Part shown: piece after piece, positions 42,220 through 52,890 of the stretch
How positions within the stretch are numbered: position 1 is the first letter of the stretch
Layout: each line of letters starts with the position of its first letter
Assembly (NCBI GenBank): GCA_964445815.1
Contig: CAYULW010000004.1
Span: 1 to 64,000, forward strand
Length of the DNA: 64,000 nt
Origin: CAYULW01 sp964445815
Lineage (GTDB): Bacteria > Bacteroidota > Bacteroidia > Flavobacteriales_E > Vicingaceae
Direction: 5' to 3'
The notes under the pieces: generated by a model
What the model was told of the DNA's origin: nothing
The model's input: only the letters and a program-made list of their open reading frames with translations
Databases searched by the model: none
Translations under genes and position numbers: made by a program

Positions 42220-44004
42220 TTGTATTTCAGCCAACTACCTCTCTTAAAAATTAGTATCCCTTTCATTTTAGGAATTCTATTTAGTCAACTATTCAGTTTT
42301 GATTTAAAGGAGTCCATCGTCCTATACATTTTGATTTGCGTATCGGTTTGTGCCATTGTCATGCATTATAGAAGGCCGCGGAAGAAACAGGTTTCTGTAC
42401 TAAGTGCAGTTATCATGTTTTTATGTCTATTGTTTGGGATATTGGCTCACGTGTGGTCTGATGTTGAACAAATCAACTTGTCAGATAACGATATATACAA
42501 ATGGGAAGGACAAGTTTTGACGACAAGACAAAAAGGCAATTTAACCGAATACATTATTAGAGTTGAAGCATTGAATCCATCACTTGAAAGATTTAGACCA
42601 TTTAAAGTTCAAGCTAAATATAGAGATACATCGGGCATGATTAGAGCGGGAGATAGAATTGCTGCAATTACTAGATTTTCTGAGTTCAATGAACCGCTTC
42701 TACCGACGGATTTTGATTATCGTGCTTTTATGAATAAAAAAGGCATTTGGTACAAAACCTACATGAACCAATTTGTAAAAATTGGTCACTCAAAAAACAT
42801 TTATCATTATGTAGCATTTGCAAAAGAGCAAATTAGAGAGAAGTACATTCAAGCAGGTTTGTCGGGACAAAACTTTGCGGTGCTGAATGCCCTTTCATTG
42901 GGCGATAAGAATTATCTAAGTGCTGAAACAAAATCCAATTTTGCTCAAGCAGGCGCCATGCATCTTTTAGCCGTTTCGGGTTTACATGTTGGAATTCTTT
43001 TCATTGTGATCAGCAAAGTCTTTGGCTTTTTAAAATCAAAGCGAATTGGGCGAACGGTATTTGCCTTAATTGCTTTAATTTCGGTTTGGTTGTTTGCAAT
43101 AATTACCGGTTTAGCACCATCTGTTCAAAGAGCCGCTTTTATGTTTTCAATTGTAATATTGGCTGAGAGCATTAAGCGCGATACTCAGGTATTGAATTCT
43201 ATATTTGGTTCCGCATTCCTATTGCTGGTCTTCAATCCCAACTTACTTTTTGAACCCGGCTTCCAATTATCGTACTCAGCAGTAATCAGCATTGTTGTAC
43301 TTTATCCTAAACTCAATCAGTTGTTCTTTATAAAAAATAAGGTCATTAGATATTGTAGAGATTTGCTGTTGATTTCTTTCATTGCTCAAATGGGTACTTT
43401 ACCATTGAGTATCTATTATTTTCATCAATTTCCAAATTGGTTTCTATTAACCAACTTTTTTGTGATCCCATTGGCATTTGTAATTGTTTGCCTCTCCATC
43501 AGCTTGCCTTTACTTGGTTCGGTTCCCTTTTTATTTGCCATGATTGGGAAATTACTTAACATTTCAATTGGACTTCTTAATTTCATAATTAACGAAAGTG
43601 CTAAACTCCCATTTGCTTATACCTCAAACATCTGGCTGAATGAAATTCAGTTGATCCTTATAATTTTAATTTGCGTTTTCCTTTTTCTATGGATAGTCCA
43701 CAATAAAAAGAGCCATTTGATTTTCTCTTTAGCTATGATTTTGATGTTCAGTTCTTATGCTTATTACTCTGACGAGAAGGCTGGCTCAAGAAAAGATTTA
43801 ATCGTTTATGAGCAGTTTAGTTATCCGGCATTTGCTTATTTATGTTCATTTCATGCGATTATCTCGTATTCTAAGTTAAATCAGTATGAAAAAGCAAGTA
43901 TAGAAAGGCATTTGAGATCGAATAGAATTCAGAAGATTACTTGGCTCTCAACTTCTTCCGTTGTCGCTAAAAAGGAGGTAATAAATCTGTTTTCTAAATT
44001 TTAA
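42220..44004 (+). CDS. comEC: ComEC/Rec2 competence-type membrane protein
   Basis: 594 residues. An N-terminal membrane region and OB-like domain (about 75-180) are followed by the ComEC core: ALSLGDKNYLSAETKSNFAQ, AGAMHLLAVSGLHVGIL, TGLAPSVQRAAFMFS and NPNLLFEPGFQLSY. ComEC forms the channel for DNA uptake. The C-terminal metallo-beta-lactamase domain of longer homologues is absent; only a short tail follows the membrane part. No ATG fits the N-terminus, so a TTG start at 42220 is likely. Confidence 0.88.
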   Translation: MYFSQLPLLKISIPFILGILFSQLFSFDLKESIVLYILICVSVCAIVMHYRRPRKKQVSVLSAVIMFLCLLFGILAHVWSDVEQINLSDNDIYKWEGQVLTTRQKGNLTEYIIRVEALNPSLERFRPFKVQAKYRDTSGMIRAGDRIAAITRFSEFNEPLLPTDFDYRAFMNKKGIWYKTYMNQFVKIGHSKNIYHYVAFAKEQIREKYIQAGLSGQNFAVLNALSLGDKNYLSAETKSNFAQAGAMHLLAVSGLHVGILFIVISKVFGFLKSKRIGRTVFALIALISVWLFAIITGLAPSVQRAAFMFSIVILAESIKRDTQVLNSIFGSAFLLLVFNPNLLFEPGFQLSYSAVISIVVLYPKLNQLFFIKNKVIRYCRDLLLISFIAQMGTLPLSIYYFHQFPNWFLLTNFFVIPLAFVIVCLSISLPLLGSVPFLFAMIGKLLNISIGLLNFIINESAKLPFAYTSNIWLNEIQLILIILICVFLFLWIVHNKKSHLIFSLAMILMFSSYAYYSDEKAGSRKDLIVYEQFSYPAFAYLCSFHAIISYSKLNQYEKASIERHLRSNRIQKITWLSTSSVVAKKEVINLFSKF

Positions 44005-44124
44005 TCAGATGCAGTAATCACAATACTTGTGTCTATTATCAGACAATACATCTACAACTGTATGGAATACAATTAACTCCTAAAATTAATCCTTAATTTT
44101 AAACTCAAAATTGTTTAACATTTC

Positions 44125-47100
44125 ATGAAGTCTAAGTTACTATTGCTTATAGCAGCTGCTATGCTATCAGGTGTTGTTCTTGCGGAAAAGTTTGACCCTG
44201 CATATATCAAGAAGGAAATACACCTGCATAATAATATAAAAATTCCCGAATACATTGTTTTTGATAAAGATCATCTTCCTGATTATTCGGATTTGGAATC
44301 TATTTTTAGATATTATTTCAAGGGTAAGGATTTATTCGCTTTTCAATTAAAAAGTATGGAAACGGACGAGTTGGGCATGATACATTATCGTTATGTGCAA
44401 ACGTATAAGGATAAGCCAATTGAATTAGCAGAGTTCATTGTGCATACTACCAAATCCAATAGAATCTACTCTATAAATGGGAAACTCATCGACCAGTACC
44501 CGCAAGCAATAGAATATGTTCTTAGTGAAAAAGTAGCATTAGATGCAGCAATAGAACACATTGCTGCAGAAACATATAAATGGGAGATTGTAGGCGAAGA
44601 AAAAGCTTTGAAAAAAGAAACCGGTGATATTGATGCCACTTATCTTCCTAAAGCAGAACAGGTATTCATTAACCCGGATTTAGATTACAATGCCGATAAG
44701 TTCAGAGCAGCTTATAAGTTCAACATATATGCTCATCAGCCGATTGGTCGCTACGAAATCTATGTTGATGCACTATCGGGTGAAATTTTGTTTAAGAATG
44801 CTTTGATCCATACAGCCAATTCTAAAGGAACGGCTCAAACGGCTTATAGCGGAACACAAATCATAAATACAGATAGTTTATCACCAAACTCCTATCGACT
44901 TCGGCAAACGGTTCATGGTAATGGAGTAAATACTTATGATCTTAATCTTACAGCTAGCTATGCTTCAGCAGTAGATTTTACAGATACCGATAACAATTGG
45001 AATAATATCAATACCCAATTGGACCAATATGCTACAGATGCACATTGGGGAGCAGAGCAAACCTATCAATATCTCTTCGATCAATTTGGTAGAAATAGCA
45101 TCAATAATGCCGGCTTTGCTTTAAATAGCTATGTGCATGCAGATTTAACAGCATTTGGGCTTGGAAGCAATGTCAATGCATTCTGGGATGGACAGAGAAT
45201 GACTTATGGAGATGGTAATGGTGGAACCGTAACTCCATTAGTAGCCTTAGATATAGCGGGACATGAAATTGCGCATGGCTTGACTACTTTCTCTGCTAAT
45301 TTGGTCTATGCCAGTGAGTCGGGAGCTTTAAACGAGTCGTTTAGTGACATTTTTGGTACGGCGATCGAATTTTTTGGTCGTCCAAACAGAGCGAACTGGT
45401 TAATTGGTGAAGACATTGGTTTTGCACTTCGTTCCATGTCAAATCCAAATCAATATAACGACCCGGATACCTATGATGGCACAAACTGGATGACTACCCA
45501 AGGTTGTATACCTTCACAACAGAATGATCAGTGTGGTGTGCATAGCAATAGTGGTGTGCAGAACTACTGGTTTTATCTTTTATCCGTTGGAGGAAACGGA
45601 ACAAACGATCATGGAGATGTTTTCAATGTGTCACCGATTACTATAGATAGTGCCGCTGCAATTGCTTATCGTAACTTAACGGTTTATTTGACCCGTAATT
45701 CGGATTTTCAGGATGCACGTTTCTATGCTATAGAATCTGCAAAAGACATTTTCGGGGATTGTTCTCCTGAGGTGGCATCAACTACTAATGCTTGGTATGC
45801 AGTAGGTGTTGGCAATCCATATCAGCCGGGTGCAGTAAGTGAGTTTACAGCATCGGATACATCGAATTGTCAGGCACCTTTTACGGTTCAATTTCAGGAC
45901 AATAGTGTAAATGCAAATACTTATTTATGGGATTTTGGAGATGGTACAACTTCAGGCTTAAGAAATCCGAGCCATACATACCAAACTCTAGGAAATTACA
46001 ATGTGAAGCTCAATATAGATGGAGGAGCTTGTGGAGTTGATTCATTAGAAAAGTTGGCATACATTAAGGTAGATACCACTTTGTTTTGTGAGGTATTGCT
46101 TAGTGACGGATCTAATCCTACTCAAACAGACTGTCAGGGCAAGCTTTATGATTCAGGAGGTTCAAGTGGTAATTATACAGCTAATGAAACAGGAGTCATT
46201 ACCATTTCTCCTCAAGGTGCTGCAACGGTAACCTTAACTTTTCTTGCATTTAATGTAGAGGCAGGAGCAGGGAATAGCTGTAATTATGATAATCTAGAGG
46301 TATTTGATGGTCCTACTGTAAATTCAAATAGTTTGGGTGTGTTTTGCAACAATAATGTTCCGACAACTTTAACTAGTTCAGGCTCATCGGTCACTTTGCG
46401 ATTTACTTCAGATCAGGCAGTAGAAGAAAGTGGCTTCGAGATGAACTGGTCTTGTAATCTTCCTACTTCTCCACCCATAGCTCAATTCTCAATCGATTCT
46501 ACTTACAATTGTTTGGGAGAAATTCAATTCAATGATGAGTCTTCAAATGCTCCAAATAATTGGTCTTGGGATTTTGGGGATGGGACTACTTCTAACTTTA
46601 AAAACCCGAATCACATTTATAATCAGAATGGAGTTTACAATGTAAAATTAATAGCAACGAATGCTTTTGGTAGTGATAGTATTATCAAAATGAATAGTGT
46701 TAGAATCAATCGACCTGTAAATCCGGTTGCCCAATCCGATACTTTTTGTTTGATGCAATCAGCCAAGTTGTACGCTTCAGGTCAAGGCGAAATTCAATGG
46801 TATGATGCAGTTGTTGGTGGTAATCAAATTGGTATCGGTGATAGCTTAAACCTTGGCTCATTAAGTAATTCTGAAAGTGTATTTGTACAAGATTATCTTG
46901 CAGCACCATTGCAATCAGTAGGTCCTGTCAACAATACCATAGGATCCGGAAATAATTTTAACAATGATCAATACCTCATTTTTGATGCCTTAGATGACAT
47001 GATTCTGCAACGCGTAACCGTTTTTTCAGGAACTAGTGGAAACAGAGCCATTCAACTCAGAGATGCCAACGGGATACCACTTCAAACCCAATATGTTTTT

Positions 47101-47652
47101 GTGAGCACAGGAATGCAGTTCATTAATTTGAACTTTTTTATTCCGGCAGGTACAAATTATCAATTGGGCGTAGAACAAGGCAGTACGATTCAATTCTATA
47201 GAAATAACGGTGGCGTTAATTATCCATATACCATTCAGGGATTGGTTTCTATTAAGAGGAGTAGTGCTCAGTCTAATCCTGTAGGATTCTACTACTTCTT
47301 TTATGATTGGAAAGTGAAAACTCTTGACTGTTCAAGTCCTAGGCTGGAAGTTAGAGCTCACTTGGATACAAGTTGCACAATTACTGCATTGAATGAAAGT
47401 TCAATTTCTGACTTTAAGATGTATCCCAATCCGTCAAATGGCTCCGTCAAGATTGAGTTAACGGAATCAGTTTCTGATTACGAAATTCAAGTTATTGACG
47501 TAACAGGCCGAATATTGCAGCCTTCAATTCAAAAACTATTTCATAATAGTTTGAAGCTTGAATTAAACGAATTGCCTATAGGATTGTATTATGTAGTGTT
47601 AAGAACTTCAGATCATCAAATTTCCAAACCCTTGATCATCTTAAACGAGTAA
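44125..47652 (+). CDS. Secreted M4 metalloprotease with PKD, CUB and T9SS sorting domains
   Basis: 1175 residues. Signal peptide, then a propeptide of FTP/PepSY type, then a thermolysin-like domain with GHEIAHGLT (zinc histidines and catalytic Glu near residue 380) and ESGALNESFSDIFG (third zinc ligand). Next come a PKD domain (WDFGDGTTS, about 575-645), a CUB domain (CQGKLYDSGG to EMNWSC, about 655-780), a second PKD, an Ig-like/PA14-like stretch, and a C-terminal T9SS domain with MYPNPSNGSVKIEL. It should be exported by T9SS and attached or released. It is the first of two tandem copies, 1 nt apart. Confidence 0.92.
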   Translation: MKSKLLLLIAAAMLSGVVLAEKFDPAYIKKEIHLHNNIKIPEYIVFDKDHLPDYSDLESIFRYYFKGKDLFAFQLKSMETDELGMIHYRYVQTYKDKPIELAEFIVHTTKSNRIYSINGKLIDQYPQAIEYVLSEKVALDAAIEHIAAETYKWEIVGEEKALKKETGDIDATYLPKAEQVFINPDLDYNADKFRAAYKFNIYAHQPIGRYEIYVDALSGEILFKNALIHTANSKGTAQTAYSGTQIINTDSLSPNSYRLRQTVHGNGVNTYDLNLTASYASAVDFTDTDNNWNNINTQLDQYATDAHWGAEQTYQYLFDQFGRNSINNAGFALNSYVHADLTAFGLGSNVNAFWDGQRMTYGDGNGGTVTPLVALDIAGHEIAHGLTTFSANLVYASESGALNESFSDIFGTAIEFFGRPNRANWLIGEDIGFALRSMSNPNQYNDPDTYDGTNWMTTQGCIPSQQNDQCGVHSNSGVQNYWFYLLSVGGNGTNDHGDVFNVSPITIDSAAAIAYRNLTVYLTRNSDFQDARFYAIESAKDIFGDCSPEVASTTNAWYAVGVGNPYQPGAVSEFTASDTSNCQAPFTVQFQDNSVNANTYLWDFGDGTTSGLRNPSHTYQTLGNYNVKLNIDGGACGVDSLEKLAYIKVDTTLFCEVLLSDGSNPTQTDCQGKLYDSGGSSGNYTANETGVITISPQGAATVTLTFLAFNVEAGAGNSCNYDNLEVFDGPTVNSNSLGVFCNNNVPTTLTSSGSSVTLRFTSDQAVEESGFEMNWSCNLPTSPPIAQFSIDSTYNCLGEIQFNDESSNAPNNWSWDFGDGTTSNFKNPNHIYNQNGVYNVKLIATNAFGSDSIIKMNSVRINRPVNPVAQSDTFCLMQSAKLYASGQGEIQWYDAVVGGNQIGIGDSLNLGSLSNSESVFVQDYLAAPLQSVGPVNNTIGSGNNFNNDQYLIFDALDDMILQRVTVFSGTSGNRAIQLRDANGIPLQTQYVFVSTGMQFINLNFFIPAGTNYQLGVEQGSTIQFYRNNGGVNYPYTIQGLVSIKRSSAQSNPVGFYYFFYDWKVKTLDCSSPRLEVRAHLDTSCTITALNESSISDFKMYPNPSNGSVKIELTESVSDYEIQVIDVTGRILQPSIQKLFHNSLKLELNELPIGLYYVVLRTSDHQISKPLIILNE

Positions 47653-47653
47653 A

Positions 47654-50600
47654 ATGAAAAAGTTATTAATTGCGGTTTTATGTTTATCCTTCCTTGGTCT
47701 CCACGCACAAGAGGTTTTATTTGGAAAGGATGCACAAAGTTATTTGACTGATGCGCAAGAGCTGCGCTTAAAAAATCAACAACTTAATTATATAAAATTT
47801 TCAGAAAACAGCGATTGGAATTTAGCCAATTGGATGGACAAAATGCATCAAGAATTGAATGTAGATGCTAGAATTTCTTATCAGGAAACTTCACAAAGTA
47901 CAGATGATGCAGGGCAATTACACATTAGATTTAAACAGCTTTTTGAGCAAAGTGAAATTGCTTTCTCCAGTATTGTTATTCATGTTGATGGCAATAAACT
48001 AATAGCCATAAATGGAGAAATCGTTGTTCATGTTTCAATTAGCAATACCATTCTTAAAGATTCAAATTCCTCTTTGGACCACGCGCTTGATTTTGTTGGG
48101 GCTAGGACTTATAAGTGGCAAATCACAGAAGAAGAGAGTTTACTTAAGCAAGAGCAAGGTGATCCGGATGCAACTTATTTTCCGACAGGGAAATTGTGCT
48201 TGATTGGTCAAATTGGACAACCCTTCCGCTATGCTTACCGTTATGATATTTATTCACAAGACCCTTTAAGCAGGCAGTATGTTTTCGTGGATGCTCAAGA
48301 TGGACAAATTCTAGATGTTGAGGAACGCATTCATACCGGTAATCTTCCGGGAATTGCGCATACGGCATATAGCGGTATAAGATCAATAATTACAGACAGT
48401 ACTTCAGGTCAATACAGACTTCGTGATACAACAAGAGGAATGGGTGTTTTTACCTTTGATTTGAACAACTCTACACAACATAATCAAGGAGTTGACTTTT
48501 GGGATAATGATAATGTTTGGAATAATGTCAATCCTCAACTCGACCAGTATGCGGCTGATGCTCATTGGGGAGCAGAACGCATGTTTGATTATTTGGATAG
48601 TATGCATAATAGAAATAGTATTGATGGACAGGGTTTTGCCTTATTGAGTTATGTGCATTATGGGAGTAATTACAATAATGCCTTCTGGGATGGTCAAAGA
48701 ATGACCTATGGAGATGGTAATGCGACGACAAACCCTTTAACATCAATAGACATTGCAGGTCATGAAATTGCACATGGCTTAACCAATTTCACTTCAGCCT
48801 TAAGATATAGAAGCGAATCAGGGGCTTTGAATGAGTCCTTTAGCGATATTTTTGGTGTTGCTTTAGAATTTTACAGTCGTTCAAATGCAAATTGGTTGAT
48901 GGGTGAAGATATCGGAGGAGCTTTCAGAAGTATTTCTAATCCTAATGCTTATGGAGATCCCGATACTTATGATGGTCAAAATTGGATTGATCAAAACTGT
49001 ATACCCACTAGAAATAATGACTGGTGTGGAGTCCATACAAATTCAGGTGTTCAGAATCACTGGTTTTATCTTTTAACGAATGGTGGTACTGGAGTCAATG
49101 ATAGAGGAGACACATTTAACATTGCAGGACTTGGCATGGACAAAGCGGCTAAGATTGCTTTCAGAAATCTAACCGTTTACCTTTCTCAAAATTCAGATCA
49201 TGATGATGCCAGATTCTATGCCATTAAGTCGGCAATAGATTTGTATGGAGGATGTTCGCCGGAAGTAGAGTCAACGACAAATGCATGGTATGCAGTTGGT
49301 GTAGGATCTGAATATACGGTAGGGGTTGACGCAAATTTTGTAGCTACCGACGATACATTATTCTGCTCGGTACCGACTCTGGTCAATTTTGCAAGTAACT
49401 CAAATAATGTCTCTTCACTTCACTGGGACTTTGGCGATGGTGTGACAAGTACCCAAAGAGATCCTGCTCATACCTACTTTGCAGCAGGTCAATATACCGT
49501 GAAATTAGTCGTTGACGGAGGAGTTTGTGGTCAGGATAGTTTGACACGATTCAATTACATTACAGTGGACACAAATAGTATATGTTCTTATCCTGCTTTG
49601 AGAAATGGCCTATCAATAATCAATGAATGTGCCGGTACATTGTATGATCATGGTGGCCTGAATGGAGATTATTACACCAATTCTTGGGATACGGTGATCA
49701 TTCAATCTAATGTTGGCGATTATATCCAATTAAGTTTTGATTCAGTTGATGTAGAGTCAGGATATAATGGTTTTTGCAATCATGATTACATTGAAGTTTT
49801 TGATGGACCCAATACAAGTTCTCCATCCCTTGGACGCTTTTGTTCTGCCAATATTCCTTCTGCTATAAACAGCACAAGCAATAGCGTTACTATAGTATTT
49901 CATTCTGATGAGCAAGTTATTCGTTCAGGTTTTATTATCTCTTGGATTTGTCAGGTTTCGTCGTCTGTTCCATTTGCGGCTTTTAATTCAAGTGTGGATA
50001 CAACGTGTACTGGTTTGGTTGATTTTAAAGATCAGTCTTTTGGTGGTGTTCAAAACTGGAGTTGGAATTTTGGTGATGGCAACTCTAGTACTTTACAGAA
50101 CCCGTCCCATGAGTACTTACAAAATGGGGTTTATACAGTATCCTTATCTGTAGATAATTCTCAGGGGATGAGTATGATGACTGCAACTAAAAACGTGGTT
50201 GTAGATCGACCTCTATCTCCATTAACTTCTGATGATTCCGCATGTGTAAATGGCAATCTAAAATTAGCAGCCAATGGAAATGGAATCTTGCAATGGTTTG
50301 CTAATGCTTCAGGTGGAAATGTCTTATTTGTCGGCGACACGTTGACTATAAATAATGTAGATTCTGATACTAACTTTTATGTTCAAGATTATTTTCAAAA
50401 CTCAAGAGTGATAGGAACTCCTCTGTTTATTACTGGAAATAGTTATCACTCTGATACAACAGCTGAATTGTATTTCACGGTTCATGAGCCTACCTTGATT
50501 GAGTCTTCAATAATCAATTCTAATCGACAAGGTAATCGGATCATTGATGTAAGAGATGCATCAGGTCAAATTGTCTTGAGTAAAGAATTATATGTGCCAT

Positions 50601-51121
50601 CAAGCCCGGCACAGGTAACTTTAAATATAGAGTTAGCTCCCGGTGATTACTCAATGAGCATAGGCAATAGAAACCCCGGTTTATTGATTAATAGAACGGG
50701 AGCCAGTTATCCATACCATTTTGGTAATTTTTTATCCGTAACAGGTTCAAGTATAGATACCAATGCTTATCCTTTCTTTTATTATATAGCTGCTAGACAG
50801 ATGCCCTGTATTAGTCCTCGAACACGAGTTGATGGTTATATAGATACGAACTGTGTAATTACTTCTATTAATAATCTTTCTCTTAGTAATGATATACAAC
50901 TTTATCCTAATCCTACTAATCGTGAGGTAATTATAAAGTCCAAGGGCAACAGTCAAATTGGAAGAGTTGAGTTGATGGATATAAATGCTAAGCTGATTCA
51001 AAGTTTAAACGTTGGTGACTCGATGTTAAAAATGAATTTAGATTATCTTGACAGTGGTATATATTTTATTCGCATCTCAAATGGAGAGAATATAGAAACA
51101 CGCAAACTGGTTAAGTATTAA
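47654..51121 (+). CDS. Secreted M4 metalloprotease with PKD, CUB and T9SS sorting domains (tandem paralogue)
   Basis: 1155 residues with the same domain order as the gene before it. The zinc motif GHEIAHGLT lies near residue 370, with ESGALNESFSDIFG after it. PKD (WDFGDGVTS), CUB (CAGTLYDHGG to FIISWICQ), second PKD (WNFGDGNSS) and T9SS tail with LYPNPTNREVIIKS follow. It is clearly a tandem duplicate that has diverged most in the propeptide and the Ig-like part. It starts one base after the first gene's stop, so the two are co-transcribed. Confidence 0.92.
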   Translation: MKKLLIAVLCLSFLGLHAQEVLFGKDAQSYLTDAQELRLKNQQLNYIKFSENSDWNLANWMDKMHQELNVDARISYQETSQSTDDAGQLHIRFKQLFEQSEIAFSSIVIHVDGNKLIAINGEIVVHVSISNTILKDSNSSLDHALDFVGARTYKWQITEEESLLKQEQGDPDATYFPTGKLCLIGQIGQPFRYAYRYDIYSQDPLSRQYVFVDAQDGQILDVEERIHTGNLPGIAHTAYSGIRSIITDSTSGQYRLRDTTRGMGVFTFDLNNSTQHNQGVDFWDNDNVWNNVNPQLDQYAADAHWGAERMFDYLDSMHNRNSIDGQGFALLSYVHYGSNYNNAFWDGQRMTYGDGNATTNPLTSIDIAGHEIAHGLTNFTSALRYRSESGALNESFSDIFGVALEFYSRSNANWLMGEDIGGAFRSISNPNAYGDPDTYDGQNWIDQNCIPTRNNDWCGVHTNSGVQNHWFYLLTNGGTGVNDRGDTFNIAGLGMDKAAKIAFRNLTVYLSQNSDHDDARFYAIKSAIDLYGGCSPEVESTTNAWYAVGVGSEYTVGVDANFVATDDTLFCSVPTLVNFASNSNNVSSLHWDFGDGVTSTQRDPAHTYFAAGQYTVKLVVDGGVCGQDSLTRFNYITVDTNSICSYPALRNGLSIINECAGTLYDHGGLNGDYYTNSWDTVIIQSNVGDYIQLSFDSVDVESGYNGFCNHDYIEVFDGPNTSSPSLGRFCSANIPSAINSTSNSVTIVFHSDEQVIRSGFIISWICQVSSSVPFAAFNSSVDTTCTGLVDFKDQSFGGVQNWSWNFGDGNSSTLQNPSHEYLQNGVYTVSLSVDNSQGMSMMTATKNVVVDRPLSPLTSDDSACVNGNLKLAANGNGILQWFANASGGNVLFVGDTLTINNVDSDTNFYVQDYFQNSRVIGTPLFITGNSYHSDTTAELYFTVHEPTLIESSIINSNRQGNRIIDVRDASGQIVLSKELYVPSSPAQVTLNIELAPGDYSMSIGNRNPGLLINRTGASYPYHFGNFLSVTGSSIDTNAYPFFYYIAARQMPCISPRTRVDGYIDTNCVITSINNLSLSNDIQLYPNPTNREVIIKSKGNSQIGRVELMDINAKLIQSLNVGDSMLKMNLDYLDSGIYFIRISNGENIETRKLVKY

Positions 51122-51133
51122 ATAAGCTACAAC

Positions 51134-51442
51134 TTGAATTGGTATCTCCTTTTTGAAAACGAGAAGGAATTAGAAAAAAGGCTCATTATAAATAGAGTAG
51201 GGAAGGTTCAGATTCATGAGCATTGGGTTTGTGTCCTTAGAACCAATCGTCAACTTTTAGCCTTTGATGAAAAATGTCCGCATCAGGATTATTCTTTAGC
51301 AGGTGCTTCTTGTGTAAATGATAAAATCGTTTGCCCCTTACATAAATTTGAGTTTAGTGTTAATAGCTTGAGAGGACATGGTTTATCTTTGTCGGCTTAT
51401 GAGATTAAAAGGATGGATGGGAAATACTATATCAAGCTGTAA
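51134..51442 (+). CDS. Rieske 2Fe-2S domain protein
   Basis: 102 residues, a lone Rieske domain. Cluster ligands are in CPHQDYSLAGASC and CPLHKFEF (Cys-x-His, then Cys-x2-His), the pattern of ferredoxin-type Rieske proteins such as the small NirD- or BphF-like ones. It starts with TTG and has no signal peptide, so it is cytosolic. The partner oxidoreductase is not in the window. Confidence 0.87.
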   Translation: MNWYLLFENEKELEKRLIINRVGKVQIHEHWVCVLRTNRQLLAFDEKCPHQDYSLAGASCVNDKIVCPLHKFEFSVNSLRGHGLSLSAYEIKRMDGKYYIKL

Positions 51443-52328
51443 AAGATTCTTTTTAGTCATTAGTTTCACTTTCCTGATCACTCAAGTAAAAGCGCAATCA
51501 CCTGACAGTTTAAATTCGGTTAATCGAAAAAGACTTTCAACCGTTACTTATTCAACAGCAGGAGTATATGTCGGTACTTTGCTTGCATTAAACCAACTTT
51601 GGTACTCTGATTATGACAGGTCCAATTTCCATTTTTTTAATGATAACAGGCAATGGCAAGCCATGGATAAAGTGGGTCACATCTATTCATCTTATCTAGG
51701 AGGAAGTATTGGCTATTCCCTTTTAAGGTATTCAGGAGTCGATCGGAAAAAATCTATTTTATACGGTGGAAGTTTAGGTTTTGTATTTCTGAGTACGGTT
51801 GAAGTGTTTGATGGCTTTAGTGAAGAATGGGGCTTTTCTTGGGGTGATATGGCTGCTAATGCTCTGGGTTCAGGTGTTTTTATTGCTCAGCAGTACCATT
51901 TCGAGAAACAGATTGTTCAACTTAAATTTTCGTACTCTCCAAGCTCTTATAGAGCATACAGGCCTGAAATATTGGGAGAAAACTATATAGAATCAGTATT
52001 GAAAGATTATAATGGACAAACCTATTGGGCTTCATTCAATCTCAATTCGATGTTTAGTAGCGTTCGACCTCAATGGTTAAATCTTGCTTTTGGTTATGGA
52101 GCGGGGTCTATGATTAACTCCATTGGAGAATATAGACTGCCGAATGGAGAAGTGTTTAAACCTGAAAGGCAATATTATTTAGCTTTAGATATTGACCTAA
52201 CCAGAATTAAAACAGAAAGTAAGGCCTTAAAAACTTTATTCAAAGCACTAAACGTGATTAAACTGCCCTCTCCATCTTATGAAATAAATACAAGGCAGAA
52301 AAATCGCTTTTATTGGTTATTTTTTTAA
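51417..52328 (+). CDS. DUF2279 family exported protein
   Basis: 303 residues from the ATG at 51417, which starts a signal peptide (CKRFFLVISFTFLITQVKAQ). WQAMDKVGHIYSSYLGGSIGYS and GFSEEWGFSWGDMAANALGS are DUF2279 (YfiM-like) motifs with His, Glu and Asp in membrane-like helices. Function unknown. It overlaps the Rieske gene by 26 nt and the convergent Nudix gene by 12 nt. Confidence 0.8.
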   Translation: MGNTISSCKRFFLVISFTFLITQVKAQSPDSLNSVNRKRLSTVTYSTAGVYVGTLLALNQLWYSDYDRSNFHFFNDNRQWQAMDKVGHIYSSYLGGSIGYSLLRYSGVDRKKSILYGGSLGFVFLSTVEVFDGFSEEWGFSWGDMAANALGSGVFIAQQYHFEKQIVQLKFSYSPSSYRAYRPEILGENYIESVLKDYNGQTYWASFNLNSMFSSVRPQWLNLAFGYGAGSMINSIGEYRLPNGEVFKPERQYYLALDIDLTRIKTESKALKTLFKALNVIKLPSPSYEINTRQKNRFYWLFF

Positions 52329-52865
52329 GAGTAGTTCCAGTTTAAAGATGGCCGCAATACTTAAACTATCTGTGATTTCACCATTTAAAGCCATTTTCAG
52401 TACTTCTTTAAAAGGTAATTTTTTAATAATAAGTTGCTCATCTTCATCAGGTTCAGGTTCAAATATTTCCAAGTCTCTAGCTAGATATATTATTCCACAC
52501 TCGTCTGTTACCGAATTGCTTGTATGAAGATGTAGCAATTCTGTCCATTGCTTTGCAACTATGCCGGTTTCTTCTCTTAATTCACGTTTAGCCGATTCAA
52601 GAGGTGGGGAACCTAAACGACCACCACCTTCCGGAATTTCCCACGAAAAACGATTTAATGGGTATCTGTATTGACCTACTATCCAAGTATTGTTCTTTTC
52701 ATCTAAAGGAATAATGCCGATGGCCAGATTCTTAAAATGAACTGTGCCATATATACCGGGTTTATCAGCTGCATTAATCACATTTTTATGAGAGACTTTG
52801 ATCCAATTGTTTTCATAGACAGTTTCGGAGTCAATTGTTTTCCAGGGATTTTTCATTTTTACCAT
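52317..52865 (-). CDS. Nudix hydrolase, ADP-ribose pyrophosphatase-like
   Basis: 182 residues. The Nudix box reads GGGRLGSPPLESAKRELREE, continuing TGI, matching G-x5-E-x7-REUxEE. WIVGQYRYPLNRFSWEIPEGG before it is typical of ADP-ribose pyrophosphatases. It hydrolyses a nucleoside diphosphate linked to another group. An internal ATG at 52856 is an alternative start. Confidence 0.9.
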   Translation of the reverse strand: MVKMKNPWKTIDSETVYENNWIKVSHKNVINAADKPGIYGTVHFKNLAIGIIPLDEKNNTWIVGQYRYPLNRFSWEIPEGGGRLGSPPLESAKRELREETGIVAKQWTELLHLHTSNSVTDECGIIYLARDLEIFEPEPDEDEQLIIKKLPFKEVLKMALNGEITDSLSIAAIFKLELLLKK

Positions 52866-52890
52866 TATTATTGCAAATAAAGTAAAATCA

